DNA from: Elmis aenea
Taxonomy: Eukaryota; Arthropoda; Insecta; Coleoptera; Elmidae
DNA length: 64,000 nucleotides
Direction: 5' to 3'
NCBI GenBank assembly: GCA_947652605.1
Contig: OX393577.1
Location: 67,232,108-67,296,107 of the forward strand
The notes below the pieces were generated by a model, which was given only the letters and a program-made list of their open reading frames with translations, had not been told where the DNA came from and did not search any database. Both the position numbers and the translations under genes were made by a program. Positions 22,201 to 37,200 of the stretch are shown one piece after another (positions within the stretch are counted from its first letter, which is position 1; every line of letters starts with the position of its first letter).

Positions 22201-25200
22201 ATAACCTCGAACATTTTTAAAGTAAATTTTAAGAGGAATCCAAAAATATAAAAATATACAGGGTGTTCCATTTAAAATTTCAAAGTTTGAGTCCGTTTCC
22301 GGTTGAACCGGAAGTCGTATTGCAACCTCAGTATTTTCATCGAATCCGAAAAATACGACAACGCTTAGATACAAAATTTCATTGTAGTGTCTTTAATGAT
22401 GTTTTAAATATTTGTCTGTTTCCATACTTTTGCGCATCCCTGTATAAGACTTCTAATGAAGAAAAATAATTGCGGTATTTTATTACGTTTACGTTTTAAA
22501 TATAAAAACGTATAACGTATTACATAATAATTTACTAGCGTTAAATAATTTACAAGTAACTTTGCCTAGAGGAGTTGTTCATTTGGTTGCCTAAATTCTG
22601 GGGTTTTAAACGCCAAGTAAAGTTGTATTTTGCCACGAATTTTTATCGTTCCTATAACATATTCGTCAAATTTCTCCAAGCTATTAATCAGCGTAAATTT
22701 ACACGGATCAATCGCTCAGAAATTGTAATAAAATACCTAATTTTAGCAAGTTATTGAATTGCTTCAAATTTAAAAGCTAATAAACGGAGATTTATGAAAC
22801 TACACTAAAAATATCAAGCTACAACACTCCCTAGACATTCATATTTAACGTTTATTAAAACTGGTCATAAAATGTTTCGTCACGAGTTTATTAAATAAAA
22901 CCTGCGTTTGGTTTTCTGCACGTTCTTAAGTGCTAATGGATTGAAAATGTTTGTGACGGAACGCGGGGATTATTAATTTTGTTACCTGATCCTTCGCCAT
23001 TCACATGAACTTTCCAACAGTATCCTGGATTCGTTACGCTTTCAGTATTTTCAGGGATGTATTTCCATGTCAGCTTCGTCTGCGGGTTGAAAGATTTTAG
23101 GTCTATTGGGTGTATGTCGATTGGGCTTTGGCGCTGACCAGCTGCAGAAGGAAAACATTGTGACCATGTTGCCGGACCTAGAACAATACAAATTTGTTAT
23201 AACCACGTCAAATCGTTAAAAAGTGTTAATTAATTTTTTGCTGGTTGCTTTATTTTAACTTTTAAGAGGTATAACGAAACATGAGTGTTGAGGATGTCAA
23301 CAGCATAGAATCAAAAATGTTTGGTCCAAATATGGGAAACTTTTAAGAAATGCTCTCCTCGTTTATTGTATCTACATACAATCACCATCTTTCTCACGTC
23401 TTGAAGTTGTTACGTCACTGTAAATGTAAACACTAAACAGTCCTAAATTATATACAAATAAATAATAAAACACCCTCATTTAGTTTTACGATGACTTGAT
23501 AATTCGTCAGCTAGAGTAGCTGAATACTAAAATTCCTTAATTAAATAAGCTGACAAAAAAATTTGAAAGTAAGCCGCCACAATTTGTTTTAAATTTAAAG
23601 TAGTAAAATAAATTAGTTATCGGTATGCTATAAACAAATTTGTCCTTAAAATGCAAACGGCATGTTAGATTTTTAATATTTAACAAACGTTTGAAAATCT
23701 ATCACACCAAAAATGCTTTTATTGTATGATAAACTTTCTGAAATTAATTGAAGGTCTTAAAGACCTGTGATAATTTGTTGGTTTAGTTAAAAGCTTTAAG
23801 ATAAAAGTTTTTTAAAGAGGTTAAATTTTTATGAAGAATCGATAATTTTATACAGGGTATGTAAAGGTGGGACATGATTGAAAATATTACTATGAGAAAC
23901 CTTTTAATAAGTATAAGACATCTACCAAATATCATTTTCCTACATTTATCCAAATTTGAGAAATAAAATAAAAACCCAATTTTACCGCTCCCCTTTAGGG
24001 GGGTGTAACTCCGAAAGGAGACGTCTAAGGAAAAAATTTTATATAAAAGACCTCCCTTAATTTTCAATAAGGAATCACCTTTCAAATTGTTTTGCATTTT
24101 TTTTACGAAACATCTGTATATTTATAAAGAAAAATAGCTATAATTAAAAAAAATTAGATAGTCAATAAAAAAACATAAAGTCCCGAAACTAATTTAGCAT
24201 TTCTATGAGAGATTGATTAATACAAAATTAATTTAACCTATTTACAACACACAAGAGTAATAATAATTTACAAGCTGTAATGTATTTTTACGGCATTTAA
24301 AACTAAAAATTATAACCGTTTATTTATGCAATTAGTTTATAAACTAAATTTTTCGTTTTTAATTTGTGTGAGCAGAACTGAGGACGAGGGTAACAACCAC
24401 TATAACAACGTGGAAAGATAGCCAAAGGTACCTGAAAATGTTTAGTCCAAGCCGCACTTCTCCAGCGCAAATACTGGACGAAATACAAGCCCTGAAAATT
24501 CCTGAAAAAAATCATGAGTTTTTCAGGATTTTTACATAGCGATAACTTTAAAGTTAAATTAATCTAGCTCAACGAAATGTTCAGGAATTTTTGCTTGTAG
24601 TACGGGTTATCAGTTTTTGATAGTTTAATGACAAAAAAATGGCTTACTTTAAAACAAAAGAAGCACGATGCATTATGTCATGCGCTATTCGATCGAACGT
24701 AGTAATTTTTAATGCATATTTTTTCATTTACTTCTCTTTATAAAACACTTCTTCGTCCTGCGGTTTTAATTTTCTGCAATTGTACGTATGATATTTATTT
24801 CATTACAATATTTAAAAGTGCATTTTTAATATAAAATAACTCATGTCTAAAATAAACTGCACATTTCTGAACGCAAGTACAACGACCCGTCTTTAATTTG
24901 TTAAGTAATTAATCGCAATTTAAAAGAATTGTAGCCTTAACCTTTTAGGAACAACACAAAATTGATCTGTTGTGTAAACAAACTGTTCGTGTCCTTGCAT
25001 TTTAATTTAATTAAGACAAGCAGTCCTAATAATTCAAATTAACTCATTATGTAAGGTCTTCTGTGTAATATAAAATAAATGCAGGTGCATGCGTGTCTAA
25101 TAAAATTTAAATCCGTGAAGATGCGTGCCCGAAACTGTATGTGCTTTTCAGTTTATGTAATACTCAATTCCGCTAATGGTTTATTGCTCATGCAAGCAAT

Positions 25201-28200
25201 TACTTAAAACAGATTTGGAGTATAAACGATTCGTAGATGTGTTTATTATTGAAATTTATTTCAGTCCATCCGATTTTTCAACAAATGAGATTCTGCAGAT
25301 TCTGCTTGTGTCATCCTGAAATAATTCTGTGCTGAAATTGTACATGGGGTGCATATTTTAAATATCTGAAAATTCCTTTGCTAAAATATTGCAGAACTAA
25401 ATTATGCACTAATATAGGCACAATTAAGGCAGGAAGTTTTCCTAATCGATTTAAAATTAATCGTTCAAGGTAAAACCTAATTACACATAATTGCTATTGT
25501 TCTTTCGAAGCATCAAATTGTTTTTAAGCTTTTAATTATTAATTAAGGAAACAATTATTGTTTAAAAGGTAATATTGCATCTTCAGCATCACCAGTATTG
25601 TAATATGTTAATTGATTTTGTTGTTTTTTTTTTAAATAAAGGAGGTGTATACAATATTGCTTACATGTTTATAAATATTATTGCTTCTCTATGGCAAAGC
25701 GTCGGTGTGGACATTGAAACTTAATGATAGTTTGCTTTAAGGCAATGGAGAAAGTATTTATTTTTATAAAACTCGTTAAAAAATTGTGATAAGAGATTCT
25801 GTTAATCGCGGTGTTGGTGTTGTATAAAACATTTTAAAATCTGGTGTATCGTGTTCAATAAAATCGCTGTCCTGTTATGTATTCCAATTCGTTGCTTCAT
25901 GTTTCATTAAACTGTGGCACTAATTGTTGGACGGTAAAGTATAATTAAAGTCAACTGCATAGAAAACAATTATAACGTAATCACTGGAGGTTTCACTGTA
26001 ATTAATTAACTGAACAAAAGTTCAATATTACGTATGGGTTAGACAGTTAGATTTTTTAGTTGGTTAAACAGTGGGAAAAAAGCAAAAAGGGCTCTATTAA
26101 ACGAAGTAATAAAATCATGAAAAGTACCAAGGGATTGGAACATTGGAATAATCCTGCATTTATAGAAGAAAGGGGACAAAAGGAATTGTTCTTACTATAG
26201 AGGAATAACATTAATGAGTGTACCACGGAAAATAGCGCGAGTAGTCTGCAATTGAACGTCTGAGAACGTCCGCCAGGAGCGAGCGCGGAGCGCGAGTAGT
26301 CTGTGATTGATAAAAGAGAATTGTAATCACCCGTGCAACGCCTGGTAAATCGCCTAGTTTATAATAAAATGTAAGGTCTAAAACCAAATACATTGGCTTT
26401 TTTAAATAACAAATAAGATTTAGCGCATGCTTTTTCCACCCTGAAAAAGCAACTCAAATTTATTTCTTCTGATCAGTGATCGTTTTTACATAAACAAGGT
26501 TGGTAAAAATCACTAATCTATTAAAAATGTTGTTTGTAGAAAAACTAGACTGCCGTGTGCTCATCAGTAGCAATTTTAATTATTTATTTATTTACTCACA
26601 AGTAGCTGTCGTAGCAACGATCACCATTGACAACGACATTCGTCTAAAACTATATTGCAAAAATTTTTATGTAAAGTATTGCTGGTTGTATCAGGTTTCA
26701 GTGTCATTCAAATTGTTTTTTTTCGTCGAAATTGGTCAGGTTAGGTATCTTCGTGCGTCGTTATTTATATATTTAGTTATAATCCGGTGTCAAATTTATC
26801 AAATTTAGGATGTTCGCGTTGAAAATACCTGCTTCTTAAGCCTTATAAAGCTACAAAATTTTAACTTCACCAGTATACAAAATGTCTTTGAAGTTGCAAG
26901 TCGCAGTAAGTGTAATAAATACTTTTTTTTAAACATCTTGGTTTAACTTTAATCGTATGAGTGTTAGTAAACTTATTTGATAAACATTACAATTTTTATG
27001 CGTTTAATGAATCTCAATACTGTTATTAAATTGTAAGTTCATGCAATTAAAATGATTTTTCAATGCACAAAAATTCTCTTCAAAACTACACGTTTAAAGA
27101 AACTCAAAAAAATTATTAATGTTGTATTTATTCACTTTTTTAAATTATTAAACTAATTACTGGGACTGCTAAAAATAAATTTGTGTCCAACTAAGAAACG
27201 TTTTATCAAAATATGTTGTTTGGTTAGTAGGCTATCGTATATAGTTTGCCCAAGGGTATAGTTAATTTTTTTTAACATATAAATGAGCTATAAATAAATG
27301 TATGAAGAAGTGATTCATTTCAAATATAAATGTCTTATAACCTATAAAATATCGCTTACCTGCTGTTTAAGGAAAATAGGAACAATAAAATAATCTTTTG
27401 ATGAACGAATAAAAAGCGATTTAATTAATCCCAAATCATTTATGAAACTTATTTGTACTATATTTTAACTTTTTTTTAAGTGTATTTTGGCTATTGTAGC
27501 CTTCAATATTGAAGCTAGGCCTCAATGGCCCAATAACGCTCAAACTCCGGACAAAACTAAAGAACAGTTGCATAGAGAAGAAAATAATTTTGAAAACCCT
27601 CACTGGTTTTTATTGGATGCTTCAAATAATAATCAAGGACAAGGAAGTCCAAACTATGGGCAAGAAAATCCAAATTATGGCGATGGAAATTCTAATTATG
27701 GACAAAACAGCCCTAATTTTGAACAAAGCGACCCGAATCAAGGATAAGGAAGCTTCAATTATGACAGATGATTTTGAAAATTAAGAATATTATTAGATAA
27801 TGAGTGTATATTTAATTCGCTGATGTAAGAAATAAATAAGTAAATAAATAAATATTTATATTCCTACACTGATATTGTTTTAAATATATACTTATAGTTA
27901 AAACCAATACTAGAGATGCAATGTCTTAAATGTTGCAATTAAAAGTTAAAATTAAAATACTTAGCAATGATAAACAAATTGGATTTACACATTTTATTGT
28001 GTTTATCTGTATTTATAAACATTGTATTTCTGTTGGAATTATTTAACGGTTAAAACCAAATACGTTGTTATCTGTGTTTATTCATAAATAAAATGCACTA
28101 CAATAAAATAGCAACAAACTATTAATTTCTACTCGTATGTGTGTTGGTTTTACCAGTCAGCTCTTATTTTGAAAATTCTACTTTATAGTTTAAAAACATT

Positions 28201-31200
28201 TTGTATTTATATGAGACTGTGGTAAAAAAAAAAAACAGTATTAATGTGATCATGTTGTCAATCCTGTTTGTTGAATTATAATCCGCTAGGTACATAATTT
28301 TAACTCCACCAGTGTTTAAAAAGTTTCTGAAGGTGCAACTTGTGGTAAATTTATAATGCAGTTAATAATTTAAGTTTTCTTTTTATCAAACCTAGTGGTA
28401 ACATTTTTTTTTTTTTTAAATTTTAAAGCCAATCATCATTCATCATGCAAGTTTATGCCATAACTTTTGGATTACACATTTCTCAAAACAGAACTTTTTG
28501 TTTGGCAAAGAGTAATGTTTAATGCATTTTTATCTTGGGTTTACTTTTGCTTAGCAATTCATTTCAAATATTCAAATGTAATTAAAAGTTACTTATGTTT
28601 TTGTAACAATATGAGGAATAATCTACATACCCAGAAGAGACGATACTGCCAAAACCAGTATGTACTTTATTCAAAAAGAAAATTAAAAAACAAGATTTTA
28701 TAATTAAATTTGTACTTTATTTGTACGCATAAACCGTGTTAACCATTTTTATTTTTCACTTTTCAGAGAATATTAAAGCGAAGCCACAATATCCCAACAA
28801 AACGAACAAAAGTGCAAGTGGTCAAAAAGGTAGGAACTCCGGAACTTTTTACGGAAGTGAAACGCGGACACTCACAAATAAAAATTGTAACCGGGTGAAT
28901 GGAGCAAAAATGAGATTTCTAAGAAAAATCCAAGGAAAAACCAAAGAAGATAGAGTCAGAAACGAAACATATAGAGAACAATTAAAGATTAAATCAGTTG
29001 AAACAAAAATACAAGAAAGACAGCTGGGATGGTTCGGATGAAAGAAAAAAAGTTGACCAGACAAACCTATGAAGCAAGATCACAGGGAAAAAACAAAAGA
29101 GGTACACCGAGAAAAAACCTGGTAAGAAGAAGTTAAAAAGGCATCAGTGGATAGAAATCATATGGAAAGACAAAAAAGCTAGCACAAGACAGAAAAGCAT
29201 GAAAAAAAGTCGGCACAACATAACTTAACAGTCCTACACCTAACAGTAGAAGGACTCATGACTAAATAATTAAAAAAAAAAAAAAACAATGCTACTGTAT
29301 TCAGCTATTAGGAGGCTCGAAGCCCTGATCAACTCAGTTTTGTAGGAAAAACCCAGTAAAATATTAAGTTTTGTAACGTCATAATTTTTTTTTAAAGATT
29401 TTAAGTTATAGCTATACCGGCTGTCTGTAAAAGCAACGAACAAACAGCAAACAAGGTAGATTAATGAAGGTATTTTTATATAAACATTAAAATAAACTAC
29501 GATATTTTTGTGTTGCAATATAAAAGTCTGAAAAAATTATTTAAAAAGGTGTTAAAACTCATAGTAATTGTTTCTAAAAACATATGAATCATTTGGTGAA
29601 AAAAAAATACAAAAAGGAATGTTTAAAGTTTAAAGAACGCTACGAAAACAAACAAATATACAATGTTCCAGTTTTAAATCTTGCCAGACAACAGGTAAAA
29701 AAACTGTGGTCACTGTTCCACTGATATTTCGCAACCAACTAGGTATCTATCAACAAACAATAAACAACGGTTTTTGATATATTAGCGCAACATCAACTTT
29801 CAACATAGCCGCCCAGAACAATCAGTTACGCAAAACTTTTTTTTTCTGTCAAAATAATTAGTTTCACTTGATTCATAGTTATCAAACTCGTTCGCCTGCT
29901 TTAATTCGTTGTGTTTTATAACCAAAAGTAATTGTTGCAAATTGAAAATTTCCGTTCACAGATGTTTCGTTATTGGGCCCCGAGATAATAAGTTCAATTG
30001 GACTAATGTGTTTTGAAATAATTCCACTGCACTACAGACAAAGGCATCGCTACTGGAAGTGTTAAAAGTAAACAAAATCATTTAAATTTCTAGACAAGTT
30101 GCAAGCATATTGGGTTGGGCTGTACAGTGTGACATGGTCCATCAACATGAAAAACTTGGAGATAGGAGGATGGTTATTTTAATGTATTTAATAAAAATAT
30201 ATGAATCGAAAACTAAGAAAAATGTTGTGTATAGTTATTGATATATCTTAACAACTCCACATTCATATTTTCTTTGTAACTGTCCTATTACCAATATTGA
30301 AAATTTAAAATTTGGTATTTGTGCCCAGGACAGTCGTTAATAGCTAATAATAAGCTTTATTAAGATTGATAGGCTTTTATTTAAAGTTTGATTGTATTTT
30401 TAAAAAAGTGCAAAAATATTTGCACTTCTCCCATATTCCAAGTTTCAATATAAATAATTTCAGGGCCAGAAATAAAAAAAAAAGAATGTGCTAAATCAAC
30501 GTCATAGAACTGGATGCAGGGCCCGATCTAGCTTTTCCGCCGCCCTGGGTAAAAATGAATTTGTTGCCCTTTATTATTATTTTTTTAATATGATTTTTGA
30601 CACTGAGTGTAATTTTTGCAGGTACTTGTTTTTCAATTTCAACCCACCAAAAAGTTCTGATTAAAATACCAACAGGGTGGGACCACTTTTCAGCCCCCTG
30701 TGAAGGTGGGACATGATTGAAAATATTATTATGGGAAACCTTTCCATAAGCATAAAACATTTACCAATTATCATTCTCCTACATTTATCCAAATTTGAGA
30801 AATAAAATAAAAACCTAATTTTACCGCTTCCCTTTAGGGGGGTGAAACTCCGAAAGGAGACGTCTAAGGAAAAATTATTATACAATAGACCCCCCTTAAT
30901 TTTCGATAAGGAATCACCTCCCGATTTTTTTGGTCATATTTTAGAAACACCTTTTACATTAAGTGTTTTATTTATGTAAAATAGTTATCCAAAAGCTAAA
31001 TAAATATCATTATTGTTATTAGTTGTTAGGCTAGACAAAAGAACTACCGATTCGTTTTGAAACAGTTTAAAATATTTTTCATAGCTTTACAAAATTTGAT
31101 ATTTTAAGATTTTTTATTTTTTCTGGTAATTTTTAAAAATGTTAAATATCTCGCTTAAACAAAAAGATAGAAAAAAACTTTAGATACATATTTGGCATGG

Positions 31201-34200
31201 TTTTTTGTGCTTAATAAGATAGCGGTATTAATTTTTTTTTTACTTTAATAAATATTGATATATTACACCTAACTTTCTTATTTTAAATGGCAACCATAGT
31301 TAGGGGTAATATATCGATATTTATATGAGTAAAAAAATGAACATCGTTATCTTATTAAGGACAAAAAACCATGCAAAAATGTCTTTAAAGTTTTTGTCTA
31401 TCTTTTCATTTAAGCGAGATATTTAACATTTTTGAAAATTGCCGAAAATCGGGTTTTGGCGATAGTTCAAAAATTAAAAAAAGATATCAAAAATCGGTTT
31501 ACGGCAATGAATTCCTCTCGAAAGATAAATCGAGTCTACGTTCTTCGTTTTTTTCTATCTCTGATAATAATCGAGATACCCTGTATCGGCATCGAAAATA
31601 GGCCACTCTGTACACTATAAATTGATAAATTTATAAGTAATGAAAATAACGAATTTAGATAGATTGCTACTGACAAAGAGACGAGAGCCTTTAGATATAT
31701 TAAGCATTTCTTCATGGAATTGTACAACAAATTCATCAAAAAAAGGGACAATAGAATTTAAATTAAACTTATTTTTCTTTGCTTATTTCAACAGTATTTC
31801 AAAAAAATCAGCCAAAAATTAATTTGGAAAACAAGTCCATTTCTGTAAAGATGTACTACCTAATATGCTGAATTATTTCTATGTACAAAATTCTGTGTGG
31901 AATTATGCATCGTGTCATACAAAGCACATAGCAAAAATTACTACAGCACTACAAAAGCTAAAAAACGAAAATGATTTATGCCATTAAAATTATTAAATTG
32001 TTAACAGAAGGAGACTAGAACAGTTCTGTATAAAATGAAGCATTAATATTGTCAACAATTATTCAACAAATTTCTACTAGAAATTAGAACAACATGATTA
32101 GCAAACTTTATTATTTAACCATATAAACAAACTTTCTGCCACGCATGATTGGTCATTTAAACAAATAAGTTGCACAAATCAGTTTCAATTATACTTCATA
32201 AATTACATCGTGTATAAGAATTAATACACAAGTTAACTTAAGGAATTATTGAACGAATGGGTATATGGTTATCTCAGGCACTGAATACTCATTTTGCTGT
32301 GAACGTGTGCTTTTATTTGCAAAAACAAAACACTTGTCAGTAATCAAATTTCATCGCTGCATTATAATTCGATTTCCCATCATTAGTCACGTCATACTTG
32401 TTCAATAAACTGTCAAATCACACAAATTAGGATGTAAGCGAGATAAAACTTCCTTCTCGTTTACGGTTTTAATGCAAATCATTAACTGCACGCTACAGCG
32501 ATTCAAAAATGAGGATGTACGCGTTTATTTGGTGCCTGCAGTTGTCACACGTTTAACTTAAATCAAAAATTAAGAGGATAACGCTCTTACGCACGATAAA
32601 ACAGCCACACTTCATTTATATTTCGCAGAAATCGGCTACTATAAAAACAGTTACAACTAAAATTAGCCCAAAGCTTTTTGCTGTTAATTTTATGTTTCTA
32701 ATAACGAGTTTCCCGAACAATGTCGTAATAAAATCATCTTTTAAGTAACAGTTATTCCGAGCATCGTAAAAATGGCTATAAAAAAGCTTTAAAAATAGAT
32801 TCGCTGAAACAAAAATCTTGTTTTGTTACCGATAAACACGCTTTTGATTATGGGCGAAGCATTTTGATTAGGTATTTTCGCAGCTTTCAACAAGATTGTT
32901 TTTATTTTATTCTGCCGGCTACAAGGGATGTCCAGAATTTTAATTAAGTGATTTTATACATTCAGGTGGAGAAAAACAACGTACGGTTTTAAACAGTGTG
33001 TCCAAAACGAATGGAATATGCTATATATCTCAGTAAATATCCACTTTAGGGAAAAATGTTTTGAATACAAGTTGTTCGGTACTTAGTTTTCCCTTAAGTG
33101 GATATTTACTGAGATGTATAGCATATTCCATACCTTTTCGACACAGTATACGATTTTTAAATAACATTTATCCTAATGTTATTGTGTTTTAAGCATCTTT
33201 GTTAAAAATAAGCAGCTGTTAGGTAAACTAGTATTTAGTGCAAATTTAAAAAAATAAATTAGCTTTTATTGAGAGTGCAATTTCTGTAAAAAGCTGCTAA
33301 TTTTCGTGCGACCTAAAAATATATTTATTTGTTAAACCTAACACATGTGTTAAGTATTATTAGATTGTGTCATTAAATTTTAATGCCTTTGCATTTCGCT
33401 AATAGGCATGAGTTAAGACACAACAATAACTTATTTTAAAAAATGGTTTTGACGTCAAGAAACTTCTTTTAAAGTGTTCAGGCCGGCAAGTCCTTGAGAA
33501 TCTTACAGCTAGTGTTAAAAACGCTGATGTAAGTTGCACTTAAAATTCTATTTGTGTGTTAATAAAAAAGAACTTACCACACAAACAGCTGTAAAAAATA
33601 ATAAAATATGCACACGTATTGATTGTGTGCTTGTATGTACTAATTTTATTGGTTATTAAATCTTTTTTACATGATTTTTTATAACTTTTGCATAAATAGA
33701 TATTTGTCGTATACAGGGTATCACAGAGATCATAACCATTACGTTTAGATTTTAGAAATAACCAAAAATGTTATACAGGGTGGTCAACATAGAAGGTCCA
33801 TATTGGGATCTTGTAAGCAGTAAGAGCTCCAAAGAAGTTTAAATTAGACAAATTGTTCCATTTTCGGAGACCTATTCAGTGATGCCTTAATGTTTTGAAA
33901 AAGTATCATGGCACGCTAGATAATAAACAAAAATCAAAATGGGCATTTTCAAAATCGTCAATCACTCGGTTATACTTGATAGTACAAAAAAGATTTGTTT
34001 ACGCAATGTAAAATGAAAACATCTGTTTCAATATTGTTTAAATTCGTAGAGACTTTTTGATGAATTTTATTTGTTTGGAGCCTTAATATCAAAATAAATA
34101 CTTTAAGCCTTATATTATTGGAAAGAGAAAAAAAGCTTTTCTATAAAGTCCTTCCCAAGTAAGGTTTCCATTTCAAAAAATGCAAGTTTGTAATCTATCC

Positions 34201-37200
34201 AAAAATTTAAACGTCATTAAAACAAAGATCAGGAAAAATCCACTAGAGAATTGCAAACAGCCAATAACGTAATGCTCAACTGGACCAAACAATGGAAAAT
34301 TAAGCTTAACGAGCTTAAGTCCATCCATGTCAATTTTACAAATAAAAGAATAACAGATCCACTGCTACTTATAATAAATGGAACTAAAGTGCCATATGAA
34401 AATCAAGCGAAATATCATGGCATGACCCTTGACGCAAAATTGCGATAGAAAGAACATGTTAAAAAGAAAAGAAAAAAAAACTTAATCTAAAATACAGACA
34501 GTACTTCTGGCTTCTTGGAAGATATTTCAAATTATCATTATATAATAAGATTCTAAAATACAAACAGGTCCTGAAACGAGTGTGGCTTTACGGTATTCAA
34601 CTTTGGGGTTGCACCAAAGACAGCAATATTACATCTATCCAGACTTTCCAAAACAAAGTCTTACGTTATATGGTAAACGCTCCATGGTACGTCCGCAACA
34701 GTGATCTTTAACGAGATCTTGGTATACCAATGGTTAAGGAAGAAATTAAAAGGTTCGCTGGTAAACATGAAGCCAGACTCCACCACCATGAGAATGCAGA
34801 AGCTCTTCAACTGTTGGACAACCAACATTTTGTCCGAAGATTGAAGAGGACCAAGCCCTTTGAACTCGTGTAGTGTGTTTTGTGTAAAAGCAGAGCATAG
34901 TGCGCGAGTGAGAGTGCATACAATATAGTCAGAATAATCTAGAAGACATCAATAGATGGACACCAGTTGTTAAGTATTTAGTTTTAAGATTTATTAGACA
35001 AAAAATTGATCATTGGCCCATTAGACCAGTATTAATTATTAGCTAGCGTGCCATGAAACTTTTTCAAAACATTGAAGCATCACTAAATAGACCTCAGAAA
35101 GGGGAACAATTTATCTCATTCAAACTTCTTTGTAACTCTTACCGTTTACGAGATCCCACTAGTGGCCCTTCTATGTGGACCACCCTGTATATTAACAAAT
35201 GTAGAGCGTTTTAATTTTCTCTTTAAAATAACATAAAAATAAAAGCAAGCTTAAATTAGCAAAGAAATTAATGTGTCTTAAGTGTTCAGTAAGAATCTTA
35301 TGTGTACCAGCCAAATTTTACTTTTTTTTCTAACCTTCAATTTATTAAACATGCGTACGTTATAACTCTAAACTAATGTTCAAAATTCATATCCACAATA
35401 TTTTAAGAAAATAGTTGCACCTAAAAATAAGATTTGGTTTAATGCAGGCCAAAACGATTTGTCATTTCTGCACCTCTGCATAATATTTATCGCATTAAGT
35501 CCGTACATAATAAATGAAGCATAAAAATTATAATTCATTGTGCAAGGTATTTTTATGTAAATGAAATGCAAAGTGCTCGTTCTACTGTTTTCAATGATAA
35601 TATTGTTTACTTATTTATCATACAAATGCACTTAACATACGACCGTTGTTGTGTTAGTAAGTGAATGACTTTTAAAAAATTATTTCATACCCTCGGGTGA
35701 TGTCTAGTTAAGAATTGATCGTAAATAGTCACGTTACAACAACGGAATAGTTCTGGCACGCGAAGACGGGCAGTCTTAGATAAATTACACACGGCAGTTG
35801 AACTCTTTAAAAACGTAAACGATTATTTTTAGACGAGATATATTTCGCTTTTCCGTTTCTTAGTCAAAGGAGGCCTAGTATGAACATTTGAATAAGAAAC
35901 TTGTATTAAATTGTGGTGTGAAACATCACTGTGAAAAGAATTTAATGAAGAGTCCATATGCAGCGTCATTCAAAAAGTCTGCAACAAACGGGGAAAAAAT
36001 TTATTTTTATAACGAATATAACTCTGAGAAATCGATAATAAAAAACTTTTCCATTTGTTGCAGACTTTTTGAAAGTTCAAATTTCTAAAAAATAAAAGTT
36101 GGAATTTGACGGTCAAAATTAAAATCTAGTCTTATTCTTGAATTCTAAATAACTTTTTCTCTCAACAATTTTTTGTATCTCTTTAAAACAGAGCACTTTA
36201 CTCTTGCGAATATTTCAAAAATCTCTAAAATCTAGTGTCCCATGACTTTTTATAAAAAAAATTTTTCCTCTTAAAATTAGTTTTAGACCATGCACCAAAT
36301 TTTATAAACAATATAATTTTCTGAGAAATAAAAAACTTTTCTATATGTTGCAGACTTTTTGATTGACGCTGTATATGCAAAGGCTATTTAAAAATCAAAA
36401 GTTGAGAGGTCTTCTGGTTGGACCGGAAATGAAATTGTACGCACGAGATGGGTAAAATATGTTTTGTTATGACTCAGATAGAATAGTTTAAAAATTGTGG
36501 TTCTAAAGCCAACTTCACAACTTGAAACACCCAGTGTAGATTTTTCTGGTGATCTAATAACAACAAACTTATCCAGTTCTGATTTATAACTAATAAAAAG
36601 AACTCAATAGAATGACCTTCACATGAATTTCAAGGTAGCAAGGCCATATCTAATTACGTTACGATTTGTAAAGAAATGAACTGCTTGCAAGTGATAAATT
36701 GTTAAATATAAAGTTACAAATATATAACAATATATATCGTAGTTTTATGAAACAAACAAAAATACTAACTTTACGTTTTTGCGAAATAACCAAACAATAA
36801 AAGTATTTATAATTTTACTTTAGCAAAATACTTATATTGGATTTAGAAAATGTTTTTATGAGGAGTCATCTTTATTTTATTATTGTGCAGTGTTGCAATC
36901 GAATTAAAATTATAAAACAACAACTTTTACAAATCAGGCTATGAAGGTTGATGGTCTTATGGAAGAATACACAACAATGTATTAATTTACATATTTCGGT
37001 AGGATTTTTTATTGTTAAAACAACCACGTACGAAACGTTTACAGCACTCTTTATTTTTGTCTTATTTTGAACGCTTTTATAATCATCAAACTTGTATACG
37101 ACAAGGTAAATTGTAAGTACAAGCAAACAACAAAAAAAGTTATACCACACTAAAAAAGTCTATTACAACATTTTCGTGTTTTAAGTTTCGTTAATGTATA

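Noticed and set aside
25288..25335. Short Met-initiated Cys-rich peptide (RFCRFCLCH), considered as a zinc-finger-like exon
   Set aside because: Only 16 codons, with no splice context and no second half of a zinc-binding domain.
29270..29518. 82-codon minus-strand frame
   Set aside because: Composition of random AT-rich DNA starting in a poly-T tract at the LINE 3' tail.
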